Below are positions 14,701-27,656 of a DNA stretch of 64,000 nt, in pieces. Each line of letters opens with the position of its first letter. The first letter of the stretch is position 1. The stretch is from Paraspadella gotoi (taxonomy: Eukaryota > Chaetognatha): the NCBI GenBank assembly GCA_051294375.1, contig CM119269.1, forward strand, positions 9,063,619 to 9,127,618, given 5' to 3'. Under the pieces are notes generated by a model. The model made no database searches and had not been told where the DNA came from. It saw nothing but the letters and a program-made list of their open reading frames with translations. A program made the translations under genes and the position numbers.

Positions 14701-17700
14701 TATTAACATGATTTGATATAATTTTTTCCAATTTTTTCCATCGCTAGTGACTTTAGTAAAGATTTATTTTTAATTTTAAATCAAATAAGATCATCTTCAT
14801 CATTAAAGTAGATTAATATTTTTGAACTTTCCCAATTTCTTTTATAATAGACAAGTATTGAAAATTATTATTATTTGAAATTCTATCTTCAAATATGTAA
14901 GTAATTGTAAGGAGAGTGGAGTTATAAGTATTATATAGCTATTTCTTATTATACTAACTTGGTTTATTCTTGTTAATCGAAAGTACTATAAATCTCATTC
15001 TAGCATATTAAGCTCACAGTAAATTTATAATGAGTGTGAAATTCAAACAAAAATACCTTAAATCAAATGTAATCAAGAAAATATAAGCCTATTTCAAGAT
15101 GAGAAGCCCATAATTACATCTTGTAATCTTAACTATACATGCACAATTTTGTGTAACTTTATCATAATATCATAATAATATTTTATGTTAAAAAAACCAG
15201 TGAAGTCCCGACAGGCCAAAGCCTAATGAATAAGCGTAGTAGTTTTTATATAGAAAAACAGCGTACGGACGACGCGACGACGAGCGGAGACGAGACCGAT
15301 CTCGGTTCAAAAAGAAAGCTCATAGATATAGATGATATATCATAGCCTGATACCGGCTCTCGTCCTGGCTCTGCTTGAATAAAAATTCTAAAACTATCTG
15401 GTCGGTACTAAACATCCACCAACCGTTCTTCCCAGCGCATTGGACGCCGAGGCACAGTCATCGTCTCCGCTCCTCCAACCCAAAGGTCCGGGGTTCTACG
15501 CTACGACTGTTCGCCTTCTTACTTCTTACCTAGCCTGTAACACGTGTTCCAGCCCTTGCATCGACGCTCCAGGGACTGCTTATATAACGGTCTGTCACTA
15601 AGTCACTTAGCAATTACGTCATGTCACTCAAATACTTTAATCGTTTCATAATTTACAAACAAAAGGTCAAGATGTTGACTTTTGGAACGAGGGAGAAATG
15701 TTACTTTTTCGCTATAAAATCTTTAAGTATTAATATACGTCATATCCTCGCAGGCGGTGCACAAGCAGAATTAGAACTGATTGACGCTTTTGGCTTCTGG
15801 TAAAGGACCTCGACAAAATATAGCGAAAGCTGGACTGATATGATTCTTCTTGAGAATTTTGATTAATAAGTTCTGAGTCAATATCAAGCGTATAAGGAGA
15901 ACCCTCCTATGAAGTAGAGAAAGATGGAGGAGGACAACAATTCCTCGGATGAGTTTGAGCATTAGTCAGTGAAATGGAATTCTTGAGCGGATAAGTGGAT
16001 ACTGCTATCCATCTGATCGCTAAGTTCATCCTACGACGCTTAGTATGTGAAGTTAATCTCAGACGCGTTCGCAGATTAACATAGAATTTTTGACCGTCTG
16101 CATATTATGAGAAATGCGTATGCGTAATTGATTATATCACGGATCGGGTAGAATTTTCACATCCTCGTCTGTAAATCGATCCTCTACTATCCCGTAATAC
16201 TTTATCGATTTTAACGAACTAAGACTCTTAATACTTATTTTCGTATAAATCTTCTTTCATCTCTCATCCAAATCGCGATATATAATCTACTGAAAAATAT
16301 TATATCGATATTCACTTCGTCTTACCCGCCGACTAAATTAATAAAAGTCAACGAGTAGTCACATAAGTGATCTACGAGCACGATACATGACTACAACATC
16401 TTCAAGGACCGGGACTTCAATAGTCGAAACACACGAAATCAAGAAATTTTGTCTTTTATTTTTATATCCTCTATTCTATCACTGTCTCTTAAAATTAAAG
16501 CTTTGAGGCAATCGAGTAATACTAATCGTAGTTTTGGCCATTCTAAATTGATTAGAGCAGCTCTGGAGGTCCTAGAATTCCAAATCTTAGAAAAGAGAGA
16601 AAGAAAGTACAGCTTGGGAGAGGAGAAAAAGAAAAAAGCAGCATCTGGAACGACAAAATTAGGAATCGATATAAGTCGTAGAAAAAGATCTCATAGGAAT
16701 CCTAGTTCACCGGGCGTAAGAACTGTGCGTGAAGAGAGGCGGGAGAATGTGAGAATATGGAATGTCGTGATTGGAGTTGAGGGAGGGGTTGTGAGTGGAA
16801 GATGCTAGGAGCGGCGGTAGATAAGGGAAGGCGTGGGGCACACGTGGCGCGGGACGAATCGGAGAGCCGTACAGAGGACAGGGGGAGGCGGTCAGGCCGT
16901 GGGAGATGGCGGTGGAGGGGACCGAGGCCGGGGATCAAGTGGAGATTGCGGCTAGGACCGACCAGGGGGAAAAGGGGTGAAAGGGAAATGAGGGCTGAAG
17001 AGGTGAACATAGGCGCTGGAACCTTAGTGATTAGGGAGGTGCTCGGATCCAGACAGAGGCAGACGGTAAATTAATTCTCACACCGCCGCCAATTGACCCC
17101 AACCCTCTCCTCATCGTCTTCCGATCTCTCCTAGTCGAATTAGTCCACTGAGGCCTCCTTAAATTCACATTTCACCCCACCCCCCCAGTCAACTCTTCCT
17201 CCTATCACCGGCGGAAATCAAACTTCTTCTCTCATAACTACTTTCTCTCCTAGCACTCTCACTCTCTCTCTCTTTTTCTTTTCTTTCTCTCGTACATCTC
17301 TCTTCTCGTCTATTTTTCTTCCTCTTAGGGACTTTTTACCAATTACTCCCAACTTAAAAGAGAAACGCATCGCGTCATTCGCTTTACGAGTATGTTCTTT
17401 ATCCTCCACAATTAAGTTTAAAAGAGCATACTTCTTTCAGCGTGCACCACATCACAGTGACCGAAGTCTTTCTTTTTGACAGAGATTTAGTGAAAATTGG
17501 TATCACATTATTGCACAACCAAATATACACACACATCCCTTCATTTAATAATAAAGTACTGCCTAAATTTTTGGCTCTGCCTCTATTCACTAATAAAAGA
17601 AATAATAACATATGAAACCACATGTAAAGATTCAATCAAATTCTCACACATAGTGTATTCATACCTCATAAGATTCCTCTTCCATATACGATAACTTGTA

Positions 17701-17985
17701 GTATTGAATAATCATAGCATCCGATTATTGTTTTCAATAGCTCATTATTTATAAGCTATGACTTCTTGAGTGAGTGTTCTCGTTCTAAAGCTACCCTGTG
17801 TTAGTGTTTTTCGCCATATGCGCATCGATTGCCATCTCATTTCACGTTCAGACTTCCTCTACTTCACATCTTTACTTCTTTTTCAATGCCCTACACTCAA
17901 ATGAACTTACCCGCCGCTCCCGTAGCGCATTTGTGCACGGTCACCCTATACCACGCCTATTCTCTTCTCCAATCCTTCGCGGCAA
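8731..17985. other. Spacer without recognised genes
   Basis: Mixed AT-rich DNA (13740-15200 especially), short GA/CT-rich stretches and two GC-rich islands (11460-11720 and 12340-12600). Frames of 60-150 codons occur but none shows a recognisable domain or splice-consistent partners. 5209-5478 in the preceding block is likewise unrecognised. Confidence 0.5.
11521..11570 (+). promoter_or_regulatory. TATA-like box inside a GC-rich inverted repeat
   Basis: TATAAAAG at 11547-11554 is flanked by copies of GCCCGGGC on either side. An ATG follows at 11567 and opens a 77-codon frame with no recognisable domain. It could be a core promoter or chance in a GC-rich island (11460-11720). No downstream gene was recognised. 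Confidence 0.25.
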
Positions 17986-17989
17986 TAGA

Positions 17990-18420
17990 CACTTACGCAG
18001 CCACTACAACGGTCACACCCTTGACTCTCCTTGCTCATCCTTCACCATCAAACTAAACCGTACCCCACTACACGTCACCGCTTACCGCCCGCACTCTCTA
18101 CTCAATCCTTACACCAGATCAAATAACCTTAACCCCTACTACCCGGTCCTCCCCGTTACCTTCCTTTAATCCCTACTTATTCTCAATCCTGACCTCAGAT
18201 AAAACTTACCCCACTACCCGCCTCAGGATCATCCCCTTAACCCTTTAGTCCTCATTTCTTCATCCTACCGTCAAAATAAAGCACGCCCCACTACACAGGT
18301 CCCCTTTATACCTACCCTTGCTCAATCCCTACCATCAAAGTAAACTTACCCCATACCCGGTCCCCCTTTACCCTTCTTCACTCAATCTTACCCCACTCAA
18401 ATAACTTACCTTCACCATTA
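17990..18420. repeat. Degenerate tandem repeat with unit of roughly 60-80 bases
   Basis: About six units each start with TCAATCC or TCATCC, then a CCATCAAA-like word, AACTTACCCCACTACCCG and a C-rich tail. Starts are near 18025, 18100, 18182, 18258, 18322 and 18385. The region is strongly C-rich on the plus strand. Confidence 0.7.
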
Positions 18421-19084
18421 CCGTGATCGATCCCTTCACACTGCCATCCCCTCTTATATCCTCTCCCTCTTCGGCAGGCTAACCACATACCTTCGATCCT
18501 GAGAATTCGCGATCTGAATAATGAGTTCTCTAAGTCTTCATTTCCTAAACTTGAGCGGAATATAATCACGGGACTTTCTCGCTCTCGGATGCTCCTCTCG
18601 AGATCTCGCTAAACCCGCCCACACAATCGATCCCCGGTTATGAAATCCTCACAGACCGAAGGTCATTCGGGGTCGCGGGGAATTTAAGCATGCGGCGTAG
18701 CGAGAGATGAGACGCGGAGTTATATTCAGTCACGAGAGACCTGCTGAGGAGAGCACCCTCCAGTCGTAGTCACAGATGCCATACAGAAAGGAGAGAGAAG
18801 GGAAGAAGAGATATGCAATGTATTACATATTGTTCGACGGGCAGCCGAAGAAAAGAATAGGAGGGGAGACGAAATTTAACAGTAAGATGGTAGAGACGAG
18901 AGAGAAGGAGAGAGAGAAGCGAGTCAGCGCAAGAAGGTAGAGATGTCGAGAGCGGAAGGCTGAGTGATGTTTAAAAGAACAGGAGGGGAGAAGGCGAAAA
19001 TCGTGAATATATTACAGGCGCGAAGTACGTAAAAAAGGGCACGCAGAGCGCCTCTCAGGACGAGAGAGAGGCCGCACCACAGAC

Positions 19085-21790
19085 GATGCGCTACGGTTTC
19101 GGCTTCCGCTGGGGTCAAACGGTCCTCTTAAATTGACACCCGGTCTTTGAGTTCTAAGGAGAAACGATAGGACTACTATGGAGATTGCTTCTGGAGGGTA
19201 GAAAGAGAGAGAAGAGGAGGGAAGGAACGAGAGAGTAATGAGAGAGTCGTGACAAAGTTGGAGAGATATACTGTGAGGAGCCCCAAAACTTATTTTTGTT
19301 GTTTTCTGTCTCGCAAGAGGCAAAAGGTATTTTTTTGTATGGGGGTGGTTTAGTCTGCGAAGAAGGAGAGAGAGGAGATCGAGAGAGAGGAGAGAGAGGA
19401 GATGAGGGAAGAGTAAGCGGAGAGAGGAAGGGAAAAGGAGAGAGGAGGAGAGAGAGAGAGGAGAGGGAGAAGAGAGAGAGAGATTATAGAGATGCGAGGG
19501 GTCAGAAAACCGACCTCAGTTCGCTCGTTAACATCCGAAAAACCGAAGATTTTCTAATTTTAATTTATTTTCTCTCGTCAGCTTCGGGAGAAAGAGAGGT
19601 GGGGCGGAGGAAGCAAGTGCCATGTCGATCTAGTTAGGTGATTAAGTGCGACGGGTGAGCAAGGGCCTAGTCACGTTGCCCCACTATCAGGGAGAGGAGA
19701 TCAAAATCGGTGACGGTGCGATTTTATATAATAGGCTTGATTGGCAGGGCGAATGAGTGAGTTAGGGAATTTGCAGGGTGGTGCTTATTAATTCGAGCCT
19801 CTGTGTATATACTCTGATTGGCAGGGCGAAATTGAGGAGTTAGAGGAAATTTTGCCAGGGTGGTGCTTATAATTCGAGCCCCTCTTTGTGCGTCGGTGGG
19901 TGGAGCGAGACAGAAATGGGTGGGGCGGAGAGCTCGACCTTGCGGCGCCAGTCGATTGAAGAACCAAAGATACCCTCCGCAAGCCGAGGAATATGCGAAA
20001 CCGGATGCATTTTCGACCGAGACAACTGAAAAAATTCTCACCCAACTGGGACTTTCCCGCCAAAGAAAAAACTTCTCATCTTATATATCATACTGCATAG
20101 AAGAACAGAACATAACGAAACTCAAACTCAGCCGGCGGCATTGCTGGTACTCCAGACGCCAACTGCTGCGTTAGCCGAATGACGCAAGCGATGTTCACAC
20201 TGATCGGACAGCAAAGATCGGGTCGGTGCGTTTTTGAGTGAGTAACACATTAATATGAAATTTAAAATCGTTATCAAATGTAAAGTATAGTTGAATCAAC
20301 CATGTTGTGGCATATTGTATTAGCAAAAATGATTTTATGTGGGTGAGGGTTTGAGCATAGAATAATTTGGCACGGTAATCCGACGCCGGCTGGGTGCAGG
20401 ATAACACTTAGAGGCGGTAATTATCATGACGGCGGTAAGCGGGGATTGGCGGCGGGAACGCTCATTGAACGTCTGTTAAGGGTTTGCACTCACCTTGCCA
20501 ATCACAACGATTGAACGAGCCATGAAATCCGTCCAAATTAATTAGATATCAAAACGTCAGTACGTTATTAATGTTATTAATTGATTTTTATTAGTGCAAG
20601 AAATAATTATTAAGGATGAATAATGAATAATGATGTATAATATAATTTGTGTATGCAAAAATTAACTGATTGATATATTTTTATTACTTTTGCGCTATAT
20701 TCCATAATCTAACATAGCAACTTAGAGCTTGAACTTATACGATTCCAGACGAGTAAAAATTTCAGGACCATAGAAAAGTCATAGAAACTTTCAAGATCTT
20801 CGTCAACCGTGGCAATGAAACTCACACGCCACAGTTAGGATCCATAATTATAATACCGCGTCCTTTTCAATACTCCGTCTCTTCAAACACCCCAAATCCC
20901 TCATTCCTCTGCCCTCCTTCCTTCCAAAAACCCCACATAGCGCGAGCCATTGAAAGTTAGTCCTGTCCTCTTGTTATAAACTCATGGTTAGGAAGCTTAG
21001 AAGAAAAGCGCCGGCTAAAACTGAATCGAGATAAAAAGAGAAGTGAGGCCGGACTGTGCCGGAAATTCCGGTTTCTCACGGATTGTCAAATCAACAAAAA
21101 GGCGGCTCTGGTGGCGAGACGGAAGACTGGCTGGTTGAGGGGCGGCGCCGTCCTTAAACCAGGAATGGCGGCTCGGGTTGAGAAAGGGTCGGACTCTGTA
21201 AGCCCCAGTTTTGGTTGAACGGGAAAATCTCTAAAACCTGGGCTGCGCGAAGAACGCACGGGGTCTCTCTCACTTTATCTTTCGACTCTCCCTATCTGAG
21301 AGAGATAGGGAGAGCAGAAGAAGAGAGGCAGAGAGAGAGAGAGAGAGAGAGAGAAGAGAAGAGAGAGAGGAGAGAGAGAGAGAGATGGAGTATGAGCAGG
21401 AGTGGAGACTATTTGTTTTTTTCGCTCGTGAATCTTCGTTTGATCAACTCTGCAACGATCTTAAGACCTAGTTAAGAATTTCTTCGTTAATAATGTGTTG
21501 AAAATAAAATTAACAATTGTAAGACGCAACTTTTAAACGTAAATTCCTTCGAGCTTGCGATGGAGCTAGCAAGGTCGCCACAAAAAGGTGAAAGATCTTG
21601 ATGACCCGCTCCTGCGACTCATCAGTGAGAGAGTTCCTGTTTCAGAGAACGTTAAGAAGAATAAGATAAAAGTAGAAAAAGAAAAGAAAGAAAGGAAAGA
21701 AAAAAGAAGAAAGAAAAAAAAGAAAGGAAAGATACGCCGTTAAAATGGAATGTACTCACTCTCACCTCCGTTTCTCCTCTCCCCTCCTCT
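19085..21790. repeat. Duplicated block B, copy 1 (partner 32095-34415)
   Basis: Direct, collinear similarity to 32095-34415, starting with the GGTTTCGGC..CCGCTGGGGTCAA words and ending at the segment before the pyrimidine tract (TACTCACTCTC). Copy 1 again has extra bases. No gene was recognised. Confidence 0.8.
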
Positions 21791-22609
21791 CTCTCTCTTC
21801 CTCTCTTGTTTTTTGGTTCGTCGTCGTCTCGACTCTCTTACTTACTCTCTCGCTCTGCTCTCTGCCTCTCCTCTCTTTTGTGTTCATGCTTCTCCTTCAT
21901 TCTCCCTTCTACACTGATGCTTGTGCTCTTCTTCTTTTTTTTCTGTTCTTTCTTCTCTGGCTCTTCCTTCTCTCTTCTTGCTGTTTCTTCTATTCTCTCT
22001 TCTCCTTACGTTCTTCTTTCTTTGTCTCTCTTTTTTCTCACTCCTCTTTCTTCTTTGCTACTCTGCTCTGTCTCGTCTCTTGTTCCATTCTTTATTTTAG
22101 CTACTCCTGCTCTATCGATTCTGGTGCTCTACTACATGCTTGCTTTCTACTGTTTCTTCTTTTCTTCTTCTCTCTTCTTCTATCGTGCTCTTCTTTGGTG
22201 CTTCTCCTGTTATCTCTTTATTCTCTTTTACCTGTTTCCTTCTCTTTTTGATTCTTCTTACTTCTCTCTTAGTTTCTGTGCTTTGTTGTCTTATCTTTGT
22301 CTGGTTCTTTACTTCTTGTCTCTCTTGGTCTTCTCTTCTTCTCTCTTCTACTCTCTGCTTTGCGTCTGTTGCTTCTCTGCGTCTGCTTCTCTCTCTTTCT
22401 TTGTTCTCTGCTGGGCTTTGTCTTCTATTTATCTTCTCTCTCTCTTCTCTCCCTTTTTCTTCACTTTTTCTTCCTTGCGCTCTCTATTTTTCTTAGCTTT
22501 GTCTCATTCTCTCTTCTCCACTGTCTCAAGTTCCTCGTGTCTCTCGTCTCTCGGATCTGTTCCTCTCTGTATCCTTCTCGTCTGCTTGACCTGTGCTTGT
22601 CGTCATCCA
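21772..22609. repeat. Long degenerate pyrimidine tract
   Basis: About 840 bases almost purely C and T with scattered A and G, ending at an N gap. It corresponds in block B copy 2 to a CT stretch ending in a gap at 34416. Plus-strand frames of up to 278 codons (Leu/Ser/Phe) are products of this composition. Confidence 0.85.
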
Positions 22610-22634
22610 NNNNNNNNNNNNNNNNNNNNNNNNN
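22610..22634. other. Assembly gap, 25 N
   Basis: A fixed-size gap between the insertion-rich left part and the gapped right part of the window. Similar 25-base gaps lie at 32518-32542, 34416-34440, 38237-38261, 49607-49631, 53410-53434 and 62273-62297. Longer gaps lie at 23185-23535, 24386-24577, 25252-25429, 26079-26177, 26618-26806, 28649-28802, 54079-54172, 54603-54751 and 62538-62770. Confidence 0.98.
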
Positions 22635-23895
22635 TTATTTGATTCTGACAATATAAATTCTCAGTCATTTATGGATAAAGATTTTACAGCTTTTCAACAT
22701 TATGCCTCCGTTTTTAACCTTTTCTATGACCAATACAAAGTCCAATTTCGTATGTTATTCTTCCAGTAGTTTAAGATACAAAATAGGATAGTTTAACGAT
22801 AAGTCATATGAGATAGAACCAACTTTCTCCTTCCCAGACTTCTAAACGAGGCCCCCTGCCACTGTCGCCAGCCATCCACCTCCGGTCCGCCCCGTGCCTC
22901 GTTAAGACCGCGATGATTGCGCCCCTCAATGATGTGTGATATCTCGCAAATTATCAAGGGTTATTGTGCGGGAGACGGCCGGGGCGGCGGCCGGCGCTGC
23001 GGCGCGACGCTTGCGGCTGCCGGCGTTGTCGGCCGGCCGCCGCGGGACGGCGAACCGTGGCCGGGAACCCCGACCGAAGCATTATAAAGCCATTGAGACG
23101 CGACAACGCCGACTTCCAGGCGACACTAGGACCATATTCCGGGGGAAAGGGAGGAAGAGGGAGAGGGAGAGGGAGAGAGGTGGGNNNNNNNNNNNNNNNN
23201 NNNNNNNNNNNNNNNNNNNNNNNNNNNNNNNNNNNNNNNNNNNNNNNNNNNNNNNNNNNNNNNNNNNNNNNNNNNNNNNNNNNNNNNNNNNNNNNNNNNN
23301 NNNNNNNNNNNNNNNNNNNNNNNNNNNNNNNNNNNNNNNNNNNNNNNNNNNNNNNNNNNNNNNNNNNNNNNNNNNNNNNNNNNNNNNNNNNNNNNNNNNN
23401 NNNNNNNNNNNNNNNNNNNNNNNNNNNNNNNNNNNNNNNNNNNNNNNNNNNNNNNNNNNNNNNNNNNNNNNNNNNNNNNNNNNNNNNNNNNNNNNNNNNN
23501 NNNNNNNNNNNNNNNNNNNNNNNNNNNNNNNNNNNAGAGAGAGAGAGAGAGAGAGAGAGAGAATAAAAAGCACGTTTCATCGCGCGTGTGCGGAGAATGT
23601 GTCTGGCAGAGCGACGGCCGACCGCGCGCGATGCCGAGTCGCGTTTCTTTCTTTTTTCCTTTTTTTCTTTTTTTCTTTTTTTTCCCTTGAATCCGCGGTT
23701 TTTTTCTCTTAAATGAACGCCTCTCATTAGGAGGCGGAGTCGTCGGCGGCGGCGGCGAAAAACGAGTAGCAAGAATCCCGAAGTCAAATTAGTGATGAAG
23801 AGAAATGAGAAAAGGGCGGACAAGATTTTGATTCGAGCGAAATGATCATTTTTTTTGTTGACTTCTTATTTAATCTTGATTTAACAATAAAAAAC

Positions 23896-23975
23896 CGACG
23901 CTAAGTGTATCCTGCACAGACGCCATTTTACATAGACGCTATCACGCACAGACGCCATAATGTAAAGACGCTAAG
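23896..23975. repeat. 16-base tandem repeat
   Basis: AGACGC recurs at 23918, 23934, 23950 and 23966, with a related ACGCTAAG at 23897. Units alternate AGACGCCAT and AGACGCTA. The exact 16-base period is clear. Confidence 0.75.
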
Positions 23976-25429
23976 ATACTTACTATTCGCTATAAAAATA
24001 TTGTTGTAATTGACGTTCAACTTCAAGTGAAGAATTTTGACTGAGTAAAAAACTGAATTCAAATGTGTAGCTGGCCAATTGGATAAGTTCTGACCCGGTG
24101 GCTCATGGAGCCATCATTGAGTCATTAGCAACCGATTTTGATCCCAACTCTTTTACTCTTCAGGATGAGTAAATGAGTTGGCTGAACTGATTCTAATCCC
24201 ATGGTTTGTTTAAAGATATAACTATTTAAATTTCCTTTAGGGTTAACCTCCTCGAGAAGACATTAGATAGGGACAGGGCTTAAAACCCTAATCGCAGCCG
24301 TCCTAACTCTTCCTGTCGTGTAAGTACCAGATTAAATTTAAACATCTTGACTGATGGATCTTATTCAAAGTTCATTTTTAATCAANNNNNNNNNNNNNNN
24401 NNNNNNNNNNNNNNNNNNNNNNNNNNNNNNNNNNNNNNNNNNNNNNNNNNNNNNNNNNNNNNNNNNNNNNNNNNNNNNNNNNNNNNNNNNNNNNNNNNNN
24501 NNNNNNNNNNNNNNNNNNNNNNNNNNNNNNNNNNNNNNNNNNNNNNNNNNNNNNNNNNNNNNNNNNNNNNNNNNNNNGACAAGATATATTGATTAGGATA
24601 ATTATATGAAGAAGCTTGGCAGGTACTAATGATTATCGAAAAAACCCTGACATGACATGAGATGACAACATGATCCTTGACAAGACATGATGATCCTTCA
24701 CTTCTTGACTTTTTCACTGAGCTCCATTCCTTTGTCATCCTCCCAACATCTCCTTCCCCCCTTCTCCCCCTTAAACCCTCGAAAAAACCAATCGGGGAGC
24801 ATTTCTGGGAAAAGCGGAGCATTTCCGAGAAAATCACCCAAAACCAAGTCGGCGCGAAAAAGCGGAGATTGAAGCCCGAGACCGACGCCTCTTTAAAGCC
24901 GCTTATAACTCGAGCGACCGACCGACGCGGTTCATTGATTCTGGCGACATCCGGGTAAGCTTGAAAAATAAGAGAGAAGTGCTGTTAATGCCATTACATA
25001 CTTAGTAAAAATCATAAAAGAGCTGAAAAAAAAAGATACCATTGATTTTTATACCATTTCCAATAACCAAAACAATATTATTCGTTAAGAGAGCATGTTT
25101 TAAGAGACTGACAATGTAAACTAATTATAAAAGACGCGGCAAGTTGCGTATTTTTTTTTCTTCTGTTAATCACAATCCCAACAAATTTCTAAAGAAAGAT
25201 GGCCGCCATTTCGGATTTTTTGTTTTGCAGCTTGAATCGATGACGTTCAACNNNNNNNNNNNNNNNNNNNNNNNNNNNNNNNNNNNNNNNNNNNNNNNNN
25301 NNNNNNNNNNNNNNNNNNNNNNNNNNNNNNNNNNNNNNNNNNNNNNNNNNNNNNNNNNNNNNNNNNNNNNNNNNNNNNNNNNNNNNNNNNNNNNNNNNNN
25401 NNNNNNNNNNNNNNNNNNNNNNNNNNNNN

Positions 25430-25461
<32 letters not shown>

Positions 25462-25632
25462 TTGCGGCGAGTTTAATTTTCTCCCGTCGGATACTCGAGG
25501 GCACAAAGGCAGTAAAGTGTTGCAATGGTCGAGACGAAAGGCCGACGCCAGCGACGCCGGTCGGCTTCTGTCGGCGGCGCCGCTCGGTTGATTGCCGACC
25601 CGACGCCGGAACTGACACGAGGGAGACCCAGA

Positions 25633-25662
25633 GTCACGTGACACGAACGGCGCTGACACGTG
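25633..25662. promoter_or_regulatory. Two CACGTG E-boxes
   Basis: GTCACGTGAC at 25633-25642 and TGACACGTGA around 25657-25662 lie in a CG-rich patch. Such palindromes bind bHLH factors; no adjacent gene is evident. Confidence 0.25.
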
Positions 25663-25699
25663 AAAGGCGCCGACGTCGATAGGGCATCGCAGGAATCGA

Positions 25700-25915
25700 G
25701 TGGAAGACGAGGCATTTAGAGGCGCGATATTTACAGGCGCGGTATCTGCGGCGCGGCATCTAGAGGTGGGGCATTTAGATACTCGGCATTTTAGGCACAA
25801 TATCAAGGGTTGGGCATCAGAGGCGAGGCATTTAGAGGCACGGTATAAGGGGAGTGGCATCAGAAACATACAAAGTATCACAGTCGCAGTATCTGAAGCG
25901 CGGCATCAGATAGTA
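25700..25915. repeat. Degenerate minisatellite with GGCATTTAGAGGCGCG-like unit
   Basis: Roughly 12-14 imperfect units of 12-20 bases based on GAGGCATTTAGAGGCGCGG and the variants GGTATCTG and GGCATCAGA. It lies beside the E-box pair and has no counterpart that I can see in block A copy 1. Confidence 0.7.
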
Positions 25916-26044
25916 TTCAGCATGTCATTGGGTTGAGAAAAATAGGACAAGGCAAGCCATGTAGCGGGCAATGCAAATTGCTAAGGAAATCTTGAAAGTA
26001 AAACTATGAAGAAGAAACATGTTTGATTTTGCTCACCCTCTCCT

Positions 26045-26078
<34 letters not shown>

Positions 26079-26977
26079 NNNNNNNNNNNNNNNNNNNNNN
26101 NNNNNNNNNNNNNNNNNNNNNNNNNNNNNNNNNNNNNNNNNNNNNNNNNNNNNNNNNNNNNNNNNNNNNNNNNNNNNCTCTCTCTCTCTCTCATTCCCTC
26201 TCCCTTTTCCAATGTCATAAAAACGGACAAAGGCCGCCTGGCGGTCGTGAGATGCGGAAAACGGTTCTTGATTGCTGCTTCCCTTCTCGAGAGAGACAGT
26301 TAGCTATGGTTATGAGCCGATCGCTGGGAATCACAAGCTGATTGGAAAACTTGCTTGTAATATTGAAGATTTTGTGTGTGAGAAATTGGGATTATCGGGA
26401 CGGCAGAGAGTAATATTTTGATCAACATACTTTCCAAATTAAAATTAAGATGAAATTCGTTTTACAAATTATTATACTTTATTATCCTTTGCATAAATAA
26501 ATCATTTAAGGCAAGCTCCACTAAGTCAAGTCTAAAGAGAAGCTCCAATATAGGAGTTAGGAGTTAATCTCTAGAGGCCGAAGAAAAACTATCTAAGGGG
26601 AGCAAAAAAAAAAAAAANNNNNNNNNNNNNNNNNNNNNNNNNNNNNNNNNNNNNNNNNNNNNNNNNNNNNNNNNNNNNNNNNNNNNNNNNNNNNNNNNNN
26701 NNNNNNNNNNNNNNNNNNNNNNNNNNNNNNNNNNNNNNNNNNNNNNNNNNNNNNNNNNNNNNNNNNNNNNNNNNNNNNNNNNNNNNNNNNNNNNNNNNNN
26801 NNNNNNATGGGGTGAGGAAGGAGATGTGATTTGGTAAGGTTTGTGATGGCGAGAGGTGAAAGTGAATGGTGAGTCTCTGATGGTGAGGTTATGGAATGAG
26901 TTTTGTGTGAGATGGACGATTGGTTGAATGAGACACGAAGCGAATGTGAGAATATTGGAGGAAATGAAGGAAATTTA

Positions 26978-26980
26978 GGA

Positions 26981-27076
<96 letters not shown>

Positions 27077-27079
27077 AAA
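26978..27079. repeat. (GAAA)n microsatellite
   Basis: About 25 uninterrupted AAAG units. Confidence 0.95.
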
Positions 27080-27596
27080 AAGAAAGATTTAAACATACAA
27101 ACAAACGAACAAAATTAACCACAGAAGGCTAGTGATTCGAAAATATATGAAGACGAATGAATAAAAACAAAAAGCAAAATAAAAAAGAAAAACCAATTCC
27201 CGGAAGGGAGAAAATATTGACGACGTCGTCGTCATTGTCGTCGTCATCGTCGTCGATGGTCGGCTGCCGCGGAAAAGTTATTTGCCCTCCGGGAAGACGC
27301 GGCGTGATGAACCGGACCGGAAATGGCAGCGCTCGACTCGTAATATTGGCGCCGAGTGAGAAAGAATTGTTGATGATTCCACTTGGCCCTTTCTCTCTCT
27401 TCCTCGCTGGTCATTGGAGGGATGTGGAAGGGTGGAGAAAATAGGGGAGGTGGAAGGGAGAGAGAAAATGGAGGAATTTGAAAAGGAAAGAAAGGAAGGA
27501 AATCGGAGGAAGGGAGGATAGGAGAGGGAAATAAAGGAGGAAAGGAAAGGATATGAAAGGAAGAAAAGGAAAAGGAAAGAAGAGAAAAGATAGGAA

Positions 27597-27609
<13 letters not shown>

Positions 27610-27654
<45 letters not shown>
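27610..27654. repeat. (GA)n microsatellite
   Basis: Perfect GA tract inside a purine-rich stretch (27440-27780). Confidence 0.95.

Positions 27655-27656
<2 letters not shown>

Larger units (their letters stand above)
22840..27440. repeat. Duplicated block A, copy 2 (partner 1-8730)
   Basis: The compact version of block A, interrupted by five N gaps of about 100-350 bases that mostly replace GA/CT tracts. It holds no recognised gene. Confidence 0.75.

Noticed and set aside
17990-18420. CRISPR-like array
   Set aside because: Units are degenerate throughout with no constant repeat and unique spacers, and the context is eukaryotic.
21745-22642. Open frames up to 278 codons rich in Leu, Ser, Phe and Cys resembling membrane proteins
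   Set aside because: They lie in an almost pure pyrimidine tract and run into an N gap; composition alone explains them.
22936-23823. Frames of up to 289 codons crossing the gap
   Set aside because: Most of their length is undetermined N sequence and the rest is GC-rich or GA repeat.
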